DNA from: Eutypella sp. D-1
Lineage: Eukaryota > Ascomycota > Sordariomycetes > Xylariales > Diatrypaceae
Direction: 5' to 3'
Assembly: GCA_023313575.1 (NCBI GenBank)
Contig: JAJTTP010000009.1
Span: 1,674,001 to 1,738,000, forward strand
Length of the DNA: 64,000 nucleotides
Positions within the stretch are counted from its first letter, which is position 1. Every line of letters starts with the position of its first letter. This document shows positions 36,288-47,841 of this stretch, in pieces. The position numbers and the translations under genes were made by a program. The notes below the pieces were generated by a model. The model had not been told where the DNA came from, searched no databases, and saw only the letters and a list, made by a program, of their open reading frames with translations.

Positions 36288-37273
36288 CTATCCATGACAT
36301 CCGGAAGGGGGCGGGCAAGGCGGGAAGGGAAAAAAAAAGGTGTACGCCGCATGTAGAGTGAAGGTGTCATCTAGCCTTTAGTCACATGGTAGTTGGTGAT
36401 GGTTTGAACTTTTCGTCAACGCTACATAGTAGTGCCCGCGGTACCCGTCCTTATAAAGATAGACATCTAATAACGCCATATTCCGCAATCTGAGTAATAA
36501 ACGGCGCCCGAAGCCCCCGGACTCCGATGGGCACGGGGCATTTTTGGTCTTCACCTTTTACCGGCATTTGGTATTCTTATGAGCAATTGTAGAAACCGAA
36601 TATAGCAGCCCCTACTACAAGGCAAATGTCGTATGTACGTATCTATGGCTATCTTGACATCTACTTTGTGTACCCCTGCCAGTTCCTGTTCCGTATATAG
36701 GCCGACCCACGAAGCCGCCGCCGCCGCGGTTCCGTCCCGTGGAATCGGCTATGCCTGATATAGCGAGCATTTAACGCGGTCTTCTCGTCGCGGGTCCTGT
36801 CCATAAGGCGCTAGGTAGATGGATATTCTTGGTCCTCAGACCACAATCGATCTTCCTTTCCTGCCTTACATAATAATAAGTATGCGGTGGGATCGCAGCT
36901 GACCGCATATGGGTACGGGGGCCGTGCGAGCCCTGTGTAGCTCTCTCTATTCCCCCCTACCTGGCTAAACATGGCATCCTAGAGAGAGGCCCTGAATCCT
37001 GAGAGGCCATCCTGCCGGAGACATATTGCAGACTACCAAAAAAAAAAAAAGAGAGAACAACTCAGTCTACTATTCCCCTGCCAAACCATGAGAGAGACAG
37101 GTAGCCGAGTCCCTAAAGGTACTGTGATTTCATCGTTCATCTGTTATGTATTACATGCTAGCTCCACCCCTCCCCCCTCAGAGCCGAGAGAAGAGAAAAC
37201 AGCAGCAGTGCGGCGGCAAACGTCATGGGATGAAATGACCCCACCCAAAACCAAAAAAGATTATGATGATTTG

Positions 37274-37348
37274 TATATATAAAATATATATATATATCCA
37301 GCAACATACGTACGTACATACGGACCGGATAGGCATGCATGCATGCAT
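37274..37348. repeat. Microsatellite cluster (TA, ACGT, GCAT)
   Basis: TA-rich run at about 37274-37298, TACG repeat at 37307-37317 and four GCAT units at 37333-37348, all self-complementary units within 75 bp. Confidence 0.8.
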
Positions 37349-39107
37349 ATATGTAGACGAAGAAAGACCAAAAAAAAGAAAAAAAGAAAGGGGCCCTCCG
37401 TCCATCGTGGCGGCACCGCGCCCCGTGCCGTGGGTTCACTCTTTACCCTTAGTATGTATGTAGATGCCGATGTGCTTGCAGGCTGCGTGGCAAGCGAGCC
37501 CAAAGCTTATTGTCTTTATCCCCCTCCCATCTCGCCTCTCCCTAGGATATATAGATAGATAGAAATGACGACGACGGCGGGCGAGAGCGGATGTCCACGT
37601 CTCTCCACAGAAAGGGCGACTGCGGAGCCTATATATTTCCCTCCCGTATAAGCACCGAGTTGAAGGAAAGCCGCGAGGCGGGCACGGGTAAGGAGTTATG
37701 TATACAAGGCTTGACAGGTAGGGGTAGGTAGGCAGATATGTATGTATGTACTTAGGTATGTAGTCAGGGCAGGGCAGAGAGAATCCTGGGAGAATAGATT
37801 GCTTAAAAGTGGAGCTTATATATACCTACCTACGTTTTATATTTTATGAGTACTAGGTATACTATGTAAGCCGGAGCCGACGCCTCGAAGGCCTCCCGCC
37901 GCCGTATTAGGAAGGCCAGAAAAAAAAACCAGCATCTTGGGCTGCCTGGTTTTCAGGCACAGGTATACACACATATACACACATGTACACAGAGAGGGAG
38001 CCTTATGGTGGAAAAGGAAAAATATAGAGGGGCGTAAGAGAAGCGGGAGTGAAGAGAGAAAGACAAAAAAAAAAAACACAATTCGGATCTCGATCGTCGA
38101 TTGAACTACCGCTACGTATTTTTGTGGATTTTCCAATGGTTTTTTTTCCCGGAGAACTTTTTTTTTTTGTTTGCACGTCTTAACATCGTCAATCATTTGG
38201 CACAGTGGGTTTGCGATTTGGTTTTTATGAGGAGCAGTGATGCATGAGGGCCTGAAATATTCTTTGATTTGGTTATTTTTTTTGCTTTCTTTCTAGGCCC
38301 ATCAGTCTGGGCGGGATCCCCCAATTTTAATTGCGAGACCGCGCTGCCCAAGACAAGTTATCCATCCAGTAGTGTTGTGCCATATATGACAGTCTAGAGT
38401 CCGGGTGGACAAACAATTGTTGTCGGATTCCCCACGATCCCCTCCACGTCAATCCACTATACGTGGATAGCTAATTCCGTCCATCATCCAATGAGGTTCA
38501 CAATGCCATGTCCGGCCAAAGGACCTTTGGTTTCCCGTCACCGACTTCCCTTCCCCCCGTCTTTTTTGTTAATAACTCCATTCGTAAAGGAAAAGAAAAA
38601 AATTCCAGCAATCCACGAATGTTGTTGATTGCCTTTGCCCTCGCTGTGTCCGTTCCAGTTTCCGAGGCCCAGTTCCGGCTATTGAAGCCCCATGCAGTAA
38701 ATAAACAGTGATATCTCTCGAACCGGCAATCCCATGGTTAAAAATAAGAAGGGGTAAAAAAAAGGAAGAATACAAGACGACCCTGTGCTGGTCGCTCCCA
38801 TTGTACGCCTGTAGCTGGAAATTCAGGTAGAATAAAGAGTTTCCGCGACGAAATGACAAAAACTTTTATGATGCTGTGCTCCGATAATGCTCATATACAA
38901 CAAAGAAAATAACGATTGTGTAGAGATGATTGACCCTCACGCCGACCCATTATGAAGAGGATAGAGGGGTGATTGAGCCGCGTGACTCGAATTTGATAGT
39001 CATGATGTTTCGGTGAGGGGCGATAATAAATAGAGTAGGGTAAAGACACTCAGGAATTGAAGTGAGAACGTTATACATGACCAAGCTAATCTTTTATGAA
39101 GCGTGGT

Positions 39108-39569
39108 CTAATACGATCTTCGTCGTTGTAGTTGTGCGTGTTCGAAGGAGCTGGCGTAGTCCCTAAGCTGTTTCATGGCCTTGTCTGACAGATGTGACGT
39201 GCCAGTGGTTGATGATGTGCTTTGCAGAGAGCAGAGGCTAGTATGGGAGCTCGAAGGGGTGAGGCCACGAGTGGAAGAGGTTGAGTCTGATCGTTGTGAG
39301 AGGAAGGGTTGAGGGTGAGGCGTAGATCCGTAAGGCTGGGCATTGCTGAAGTCGTAGGCCGGCGATAGGACGAATTTAGACTGTGACCTGGGAGCGGACC
39401 AGGAGAATGACGAATCGTTCAGGCCCGGGGAGCTGGCGGGTGTGCTCTCGGTAGACGAAGACTTCTCGAAATCTGATAGTCTGCAGGATTCTGAGCAGTA
39501 GGTAGCGCCGTCGGTTTGCCGGTCACAGGCCAGGCAGAACTGGTGTTCCCAGGACAGATCGGAAGACAT
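39108..39569 (-). CDS. ecl1: Ecl1-family zinc-binding lifespan regulator
   Basis: Single exon, 153 aa. Small fungal proteins of this family extend chronological lifespan in fission yeast and act in nutrient and zinc/sulfur stress responses. The N-terminus has the family signature: FCLACDRQTDGATYCSESCR, four cysteines in a CxxC...CxxxC pattern expected to bind zinc. The middle is Ser/Thr/Pro-rich and disordered. The C-terminus ends LRDYASSFEHAQLQRRRSY, a conserved tail of filamentous-fungal members. The minus-strand ATG at 39569-39567 is preceded directly by an alternating CA run (39570-39583), so the repeat sits in the 5' UTR against the start codon. It is the only convincing gene between 25.6 and 61.7 kb. 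The symbol is given by family; paralogue assignment (ecl1/2/3) is open. Confidence 0.88.
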   Translation of the reverse strand: MSSDLSWEHQFCLACDRQTDGATYCSESCRLSDFEKSSSTESTPASSPGLNDSSFSWSAPRSQSKFVLSPAYDFSNAQPYGSTPHPQPFLSQRSDSTSSTRGLTPSSSHTSLCSLQSTSSTTGTSHLSDKAMKQLRDYASSFEHAQLQRRRSY

Positions 39570-39901
39570 TGTGTGTGTGTGTGTATTATTCGGTGTACGT
39601 AGGACGAAAGGGGGGTATTGGTTGGCTGGTTGGTTCGGCTCAGCCGTCTCGGTTCTTTTTTATGATAAGCGTCGACGACGAGGAAGATCAGAGGTTGTGG
39701 CCCTATCTATGCTCGGTATCGTGCGAATCGTGACAGTTACTGGCTGTCTTAAGGAGATGGTATATCAATGGGTGATTCTTCTATCTGCTCAGTAGGCTGA
39801 GTGACTAATAGTAGTAGTAGTAGTGGTAATAGTAGTAAGGTAGTCGAGATGGCGTGAAGACCGAGTGGGAGCAGTGGGAGCTGGTGAGCTGGTGAGCTGG
39901 T
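39570..39901. repeat. Microsatellites in the ecl1 upstream region
   Basis: Three arrays within 330 bp upstream of ecl1: seven TG units at 39570-39583 next to the start codon, a TAG trinucleotide array at about 39808-39824, and three exact GAGCTGGT octamers at 39878-39901. They could make ecl1 leader length variable between strains. Confidence 0.75.
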
Positions 39902-40511
39902 GATGGGCTGGTGGTGGTGTTGATTGAATATTTCTTTCGTTCCGTGTTTCTTCAGATGAGTTACCGTAGTAGAGGGATAGTTTGTTCTTCAAGTTGGAAA
40001 AAGAGAGTCGAGAATGGTAGTAGCAATAGAGGCAGAAGCCGTGGGCAAGAGTTGAGCAAGTTCACGGAAGTGGAGGGAAGAGGTTCATATTAGTATCAAG
40101 ACTCCAAGAAGTACGTACTACATTTTTTTTTTAACATGGTATTCTGACAGAAGAAGACCTGCCTGCTGCTGGCTGCTACTGCTGTCTGCAGCAGGCCATT
40201 TGCGTTATGGATTTGCGTGTTAGATGGTGTGGATGGCGTGAAATGGGTATGGGTGTGTGTGAGTGTGGGTTGTAGGGGGGGGGTGTGTGGGTGTGGATGT
40301 GTGGATGTTGTGGTACTACCTACCTCACCAACTCCCTAACTATCCTGAATGTACCATACTTAGGTACCTCTCTGTCCATCTATCCATACTCTAGGTACTC
40401 TAGATAGGTACTCTGCACAGCCCACACCTGGGCACCCGGCCTGGGCTACGTACTAGTATGTACATTGTTAATGATAGATGTGTGCAAGTGGAAGGGTGGA
40501 AAAAAGGTATG

Positions 40512-40539
40512 GTACCTAAGTACATATTTACTTAGGTAC
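40512..40539. repeat. 11-bp perfect hairpin built on TACCTAAGTA
   Basis: GTACCTAAGTA at 40512-40522 and its exact reverse complement at 40529-40539, separated by 6 nt. One of several hairpins in the window made from TACCTA/TAGGTA words. Confidence 0.8.
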
Positions 40540-41910
40540 GTGCGAATTAGAGATCAGTCGATCAACACCTGGGCAGTTTAGGCCCACACAAGTGTGTGAA
40601 GTCAACGGGGGTAGTGCTGTAACGACCCCCCTATCCTCCTCAGAATTCGAGCTTTAATTGGTTCATTTCTACTTCAATGCATCAAATCGGGTGGAGAAGG
40701 GCGTCACTATAGAACTCAGGTGCCTTGCTCGCTCACCCCGGTCCTTGCGACACTGCTTGCATATGGCGCTAAGTGAAGATCAGGTTAGCGCTGGGGTTGA
40801 TCGCTCGGGGCCTGGCGAAAAGTGGATTCGGAGCAGACGACAGGGATTAATGCGACATTGAGGTGGGGCCTGAATTTTTCATCAGTCAATGACTCCCCAG
40901 AACTTCCAAGGACTTCTTCCCATAACACAGGCACAACAGCAGCACAAAAAAAATAAATACAGGACACAAAAAGAGCACAGAGCACAAAGTGAACCAGAGG
41001 CGTTTCCTACCGGGCGAGTACCCCCAATTGAGGAATGATTTCTAGGAAGGAGGGAGTTTAAAGAATAATTTTATGTACTGTACCCCGTACATATGTAGGT
41101 ATGTAAGTAGACAGTTAGAAACAGAAAAACTTCAATGCCTCGACGTATCTGTCTTCTTTCCCCATCGTCTTAAAATTGATCTAGTCATACAGCTGAGTAG
41201 AATCGGAGGCCCGATGTCGAAATCTTTCACCATCAGTGACTCTTATTAGACACAGACTTTTCCATGCATACATACCAGTAAGTACTTAAGTGCTCAAGGT
41301 GAGAGCCGCTTTTTGTGCCAGAGTCACTCCATATGGCGACAACTTCCCCCATATCCACCGGGCATATCCACCATCCACCTAATCCGTCCTCAATAATCTC
41401 ACTCCCTCTCGTACATAATTACAACCTCCTTTGCTTAACCTCCCTACTAAACCACTGCGGGACTAGTCATTCAGGTTATGCTCCATTGTTCTGCCCTACG
41501 AGGTATGGACTTGCCATGGCCCGTCACCAGACAGGAGAAGTGTGTGCTTATGTACTTAGTTTAAAGAGTTATGAGCGGATAGCGACGAACTTTTTATCCA
41601 TGGAGGTTGTACTGTACTGTGTGTGTATTGGATTTTGCCTATCTTTCTCCCCCTACCCTCTACTTAAGTGAACCAGGCCTGCCAGGTGAGCTGCCTCTTT
41701 TTTTCTATTCTGAGGATAACTGTTCATGCCCCCTGAGATTGCCTATGCTTCAGAACTCAATTAATTAATTATTATGTGATCGTTTCCTATCCGATACTAC
41801 AGTATTGCTACCTTTATGGCCATCTCAATTGCTATACTGGGCATAAGGATAACCACATGCTTGCAATCCCTGGTCACTCTTTCATCATTCCATTCTCCGG
41901 GTTTTTTTAA

Positions 41911-41930
41911 TTTTTTTTTTAAAAAAAAAA
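41911..41930. repeat. T10A10 palindrome
   Basis: Ten T followed by ten A, flanked by further T and A runs and by GG on the left and CC on the right. A rigid A-tract pair of this kind can exclude nucleosomes; no gene is near. Confidence 0.85.
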
Positions 41931-43424
41931 CCTTCGTATACACCCGGCCCCTTTTCCTCTTGGGGTGGTGTTTCTTCCCCTATTCTATATCCGCTCTATC
42001 ACGGTTAATGGTTCTGAACTTAAAACCCGGGCTTAGACAAGTACATAGTAGTACGGAGTATACTACCTCACTACTATGGCCACCCTTTTGTTTTAATATC
42101 GAGACTAGAGTAGATTGGAAAAAGAAAGCGCTGATAACGGTTACTTGTGCTTTGTAGAATGTGACCCGTAGGGTAAAGATGGTTATCATGATATGAAGAT
42201 TGTGGAACTGGCGTGGGGGCATGCAGAACTCTCAACCATGGTTCAGACTCTCTCTCGCGCGAACGCTTTTTTCTTGAATAATGCTACCATCGTCATTGTG
42301 GGCATTTGTGGGCATCGCGCCTTTCTCCAAGTTGATACCACTACCACCTACCCAGTCTTGCCAGGTACTTGCCGTTGTGGAGTACGAGACTCTCTCGGCC
42401 GATTTACAGAGAGGTGTGTGTGTACTACGTACGGACTACGGAGTAGGCAGTCGAACACACTTGGGCAGGGGGAGGAGGTCAGGGGGTCTGGTACAGGATG
42501 CCGCAATACTATCGATTTTACTTAACTAGCACTTGTCCTCTTGTTAGTTATCTCGTGAGAATACTGGCGAATTATGAGTCTACATTTGCACAAGAGCAGG
42601 CAATTGGGGCAACTTAATCGCGCCTAATTCGCATCAGATAAGTGAAGATGAGGAGCACAGATCGGTGCGCGGCAGTTTAGCCCTCTAGTTAACGACCTAT
42701 GTACCCATTAATGCTGTATAGCGCTGTCTATCAACAATTTAGTATACTACGTACCTAACCTAAAGCAAGAAGGCGTCATCTTCGCAACCCATCTCGTGTG
42801 TTTCGTTCTTATTCAATCAGCCGTCGTGTTACCTAACCGGACTGAAACAGCTTCGCCCGTCTCTACCGGCCGCGAGCTCGTCAGGCGATAACATGCAATC
42901 CTCGCGCAAGCTTGCGACTGGCCGCATAGGCACGATAATACCATACGTAAGTACATGAGTTAGTCAGGTCCCCAGTAGACGGTCATACTTAGGGAGAATG
43001 CGTATGCACCTGCGCGCATGTGTGGTGCTGAGTGTCCATGTGTGCTCATCTATGTCGTAGTAGGAGTATCTACGAAATGTGTCGTAGTAGCTAGGTACGT
43101 AGGCAGGTAGATAGGTAGGCAGACAAGTGGCTTTCCAGCCTTCTACGCAATGAGCCTAGCGAAATGTGGTGTGGTGGGATAAATAAGGACCATCTACTGC
43201 CTTGACGCCCGTGACTTCTCGTCGCTTCATTGGTCATCCGGGTGCAGTTCATCAAGAGGATGGCAATTTATGATAAAATGCTCGAAAGGGGGGGATGTCG
43301 GGAAGGGGGGGGGGGAGCGTAACAATGACTCTGTCTACCTTCTCCCCTGGTTGGCTTCCTACACGATGCGTCCCAATCATGCCCGGTTTTTGCCACGAAC
43401 CTGTTCAGAGTTTTTCATCGCTTC

Positions 43425-43451
43425 TGCGCTGCTGCGCTGCTGCGCTGCTGC
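43425..43451. repeat. Octamer tandem repeat TGCGCTGC x3
   Basis: Three exact TGCGCTGC copies and a partial fourth, continuing into a degenerate CTGCTG stretch. Confidence 0.85.
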
Positions 43452-43734
43452 TACTGCTGTTGCGTCGCCTTCCCCTACCCTCCTGGGTTGCTTCGCATCA
43501 ATGGACTCTGAGTCTCGACCTCTGGTGTAACTCGAGAAAAACCTTCGCCGGCGGGAATTGGATGCCGCCGCCCAGCTTCTGTTGGCGCCTTGACATCATA
43601 ACTGCCTACCACCGAACAAGAGAAGCACCACGTACTCCTATATGGAAAACAGAAGAATACTACCTACTTACATAACTATCACCAATTACGTGATGCCCAG
43701 ACAGACAGAGCCTAGACACATTACGTTCAGCCTT

Positions 43735-43806
43735 CACACACACACACACATACACACACACACACATACACACACACACTTACACTCCCACTTGCACACA
43801 TACACA
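43735..43806. repeat. CA dinucleotide microsatellite, interrupted
   Basis: About 70 bp of CA units with TA or TT interruptions; the largest dinucleotide array in the window. Confidence 0.9.
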
Positions 43807-46800
43807 AACGTTGATGAAAAACATGCGTCGATTCCGATACCAAGTTGGTTAGGGTTGCAACTCTGGTTATCTGCGCACACCTAACTTCGTGTGCCCCCCG
43901 GTAAAAGGTCGCAGGCGAAAGATATCCACCACGGCCGGTACCTTACATCAGCGGACCACTCATGCTCCAACTCCGTCTCGCTGGGGTTCGACCGAGGTGG
44001 ATGGCGAGGTCCTATTCGATTACCGCGGGTTTCCTAATGGGGACGAAGCTACAGTGTTATGGTCTCACTTCGCCCGGTCACTTTATTCCCACGCAGGCCG
44101 ATGAGCAGCACACCCGCACGGCACCACCTGACGTGTTGTCTCCAACAGCAACAGCGACGATTGGGGTTGGGGGACGGGGGACCGCGGCTTTCTCAAACAG
44201 AACATCAAACCGCCTACCGGCTTTTAGCATCGTATATAGAATAGATAGTCTCATGTTTTGTCCGGGTAGTTTATGGTGACTATCTATCTAACTAGTAGTT
44301 AAACTAAATAGTGCATCTCTCTATTTCGGTACCCATCGTAGTCTAAAACCATTTCTCACCTGCCACTTCTTCCCCGCGATTTTGCTATTTTCCCCACGAT
44401 TTCTTCCCACCATCCCCACCCGGAACAACCCCACATATATCTCGGGTGTGGATGTTTGACGACGATTTTTGCTTTCTTTTTTTCTGATTGTACGCTGATA
44501 ACGAAAAGTATGCCCACACACTACCTGGGTACGGCGTACGCAACATACGTACCTACGTTTTGCTGAGCTAAGTTACTTATTTCCCCCCCCCCGAAACCAC
44601 TGCACTGGACTGGATCCCGACCCAACCCAAACCCGCACGGGACGTATGCAAGAAAGGCGTGTAGACATGGCATTGGGTCTCCGGGGGCGGCAGATCTTAC
44701 ACTATTAGCGTTTCGAACATATCAACGAGGTGAGGTAGGCTCTCTTGGCCCTCGAAGGGCTTGTTACAAAAAGCTCATTATATAGGCCAGGCAGGCAAAG
44801 CAGCGATAAGGCCCTCGCATCATTGTTATATATATACACCTCTGTAATTGTGTGGCTTGTTCCTACAGAGTAGACAGGTGGTAGTTCGCCGGCGGGCTGA
44901 TCATACTTGTCTGCCCGCTTGTTGCATTTCTATAATTTATGAAACCACTAATTTTGCTCCCGCACAATTGAAAATGGATATTGAAAGCTTAAGGTATACA
45001 CACATATAAAGAGAGAGACGTGATCACCTACTCGCACCGTAGAGTGTGCGTTGCTGCTTACAGAAGGGCTTACTTGTAGGGATAAGGTTAGCAATGTTAG
45101 GGGCCACCAACCACAGAGGGACTTAGGCCAGGCTATGGGCCTTATGGAAATGCTAAGGGCAACCTTTTACCGTCTGTAAATCATCCATTGCCTGCTCCGC
45201 CTAACATCGTATCTTACGAGGCCAGGCATGTACGTCCGGGCGGCGGCGGGACGTACGAATACGTCGTTGTGGAAACACTGCTTGGCCCCCAAACCAACCG
45301 GGCTTTTGGACTTTTCGTTCTCCACTGACAGCCGCAGATGTAAAAACGGCTGCTTCAAGTGGTCATAAGTGATGTCGTAGTGTTTGTGGGTGCAGCGCAG
45401 GTCGAAACTGCTGCACCCGTAGTGACAGCATCTTCAGGGGACGCGTATGGCCCAGCGTTCTTTCGGCCTCCGGATAGTGGATTGGCTGGCTGGGTTGGTG
45501 GTTTTGCCTTACCTGCTTAGAGACCTGTAGGAAGTTGCCTACTATGTAGGTGAGTAGGTTCGTACATGTAGTTACTACGCCCGTAGCGTCACTCAGAGTC
45601 GCAGCACAAGTCCGCAGAGTCGCATTCTGGATGGGGAGGCGCCAGAGTGCCCAGGTGGGCGCTAAACCGCATTCCGTTTTGCCTGCATCGAGGGGGGCGG
45701 GGAAGAAACGCCCTCTCGTGCAGATGCGTTGACGGGTTCGATGGACTTTGGACTTACCCACACCACCCACCAAGCCTTTTTTGCCATGCCCTTTGCCATG
45801 CTTTCCTCATTGCCATGGGCCTTGAGGTTGTGACTAGAGGGAAGATGGATGCCACACATTACCTACACCACACACCCTCTTCTCTGCGCTTTCAGCACCT
45901 GTCTCGTTGCAATTTTTTTCTGGCTTTTTTTCTTTCAGGGTCGCCACCTGACTACTGACCATCCCATCCTAATTGTGCCAATCCTGCTTCGCGAGGAGTT
46001 CTGGGCGGGTCGCAGCACAGATGCAGCAGCGTCCCATCGCGGAGGTCTGCATGGTGGAAAATGGGAAACCCTGCCACCCTGCCTGCATCCTCGATGTAGG
46101 TACAAGAAACCCCCTCTGCCCAGTAAAAAGCGCCGTCCGCCTAGAGAGGGAGAGCCCTGGTCAGGTCATGGTCGTGAGGGTTCGGTGGATCAGCAACACC
46201 CCAGCGAAATCGTTTCTTAACAGATTACATATTCTAAGACCCCGAATAAAATATGCAGGTTACTACCTATGCACGGAGTACGCAGAAAACAGATAGGCGT
46301 CTCCCGACTCCCCTTCTGGGTACTTACAGCCTACATACGGGAAATGGATAGAGACATGCCTGCTTGCTCATGTGTTTATCGTTTCATCTTTCAATGCAAA
46401 TCCTAAGATGGCTAGGGTATCAATGGATATCAATGTTGGGCTTTTTTTTTTCTTGCCAGGTGGCGACCAAGGGGGAATGGAAGGGGGAGGAAAAAAAGAA
46501 AAAGAACCAAGAGCAAACACTGGGGCGGATTTCAGGCCTGGGGTTAAACGTTTTGGGACTCGTCTGCCAATCAGAACATCTGGGGTAAACCGATCTCCGG
46601 CTGTGCCCAGGCGATTGATTCCACTCACTGGTGGCCGGGGTTGCCGGGTTTGGGATCTCGACCAGTCTGAGGGACGAGTTCCAAGGCGTCAACACCATAA
46701 CCGGCTAGACCTTACGTAGCTATCTATGTAGGCACGCATTGAAGCCATTTGGCCATATGCAAGTGCCTACTATGAAAGGAGAGGGGACCATTTGTCCTCG

Positions 46801-47825
46801 TGGGCTATCAGCGAAATGAACGAATACCGTATGAGGGCCTAGATACATCTTCGTGTCCAATTTCGATGCACGATCAATATCGCTGCTTTCTATATATGTA
46901 TGTAGGTTGCCCAGAAGGGGAAATGCGACACGGCTAGGCGTCTTTTCACCCTCGCCGCCGCCTGATGAAGCACATAGCCGTTGAATGGCCGGTAGCCAGC
47001 GTCGTGCAGATTCAGATAGGCAGGCAGGCAGGCAAGCAAGCAGTCAGACATCACTGCTACTGCTACTGCGCGTGCATACTGAGGGATTCCATTTCGTCGC
47101 ACGATGGTCGTTTCGCCCAATGGAACCATCACAAGTTCAATTGCCTGCGTCCTGGCCCCTCCCCCAAGTATGATTTATATGAAGCCTGATAACAAGGACC
47201 TCTGCAGTTGCAATTGACGATAACCACACGGAGGATATTCGGCCGGTGATTGGTCGGGACCGGGGGCCGGGGTGAGCCAGGATAGGTTTCGCTAAGGCAA
47301 TGAGACCCTCCGTGAATGGCCTCCCTTGTCTGAAGTTGTAGTTGACTACTAATACCTGGCTTGACTACTTGTCTACTGGAATCGCCATGGAATCTGGCGC
47401 TACGTAGCTCGGCTAGATCTCTAGGCACTAGCATAGCTGGTCTAGAGCCAGGAGGGCAACCTCTTCGGGAGGCGATTGCTGTCTTACTGATATCGTGCAC
47501 TATCTATATATTACACAGGCTATGTGGTTGACCTAATCCCATGATACCGATAGAGTGCTTTGCATATCTCGCCAATACCTTCAGATATATTGAAGAAATT
47601 TGGTTAGCTGAATCTGCCCTATGTCAGATGTATAAGGCTCCATAGACAGTGGCATTGGGATATCGCCTGCCCCTATCAAGCCTACAGGGTCTCTAATATG
47701 CGATGACTCTCCCCGTTCTTGGGTGCGAAGAGCCGAAAGCCGTCTTCTATTATGTCACGCCTTCTCCAGGCCATGCTTCGAGTTTGGGTGTGCATATGGT
47801 CCCCTTTTACCTAGCCTCCCACAAC

Positions 47826-47841
47826 TGCGCATATATGCGCA
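47826..47841. repeat. 16-bp perfect palindrome TGCGCATATATGCGCA
   Basis: Self-complementary over 16 bp, alternating purine-pyrimidine throughout, so a candidate for cruciform or Z-DNA. No gene nearby. Confidence 0.8.

Larger units (their letters stand above)
25598..39107. other. Gene-poor region, 13.5 kb
   Basis: I see no convincing gene. The longest frames are about 100-120 codons, on both strands, without domains, conserved motifs or plausible splice partners. Base composition is mixed, not the extreme AT richness of heavily RIP-mutated repeats, and I recognise no transposase, reverse transcriptase or long terminal repeat. It contains scattered TAGGTA words (a perfect TACCTAGGTA at 27356-27365 and 32410-32419), the hairpin at 28716-28735, a C14T9 tract, the palindrome at 36272-36287 and microsatellites near 37.3 kb. 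At 38619-38711 a 30-codon frame resembles a signal peptide but has no onward exon that I can find. Confidence 0.5.

Noticed and set aside
43735..43806. CA array considered as a CRISPR-like or satellite array
   Set aside because: Simple dinucleotide microsatellite without spacers or a longer unit.
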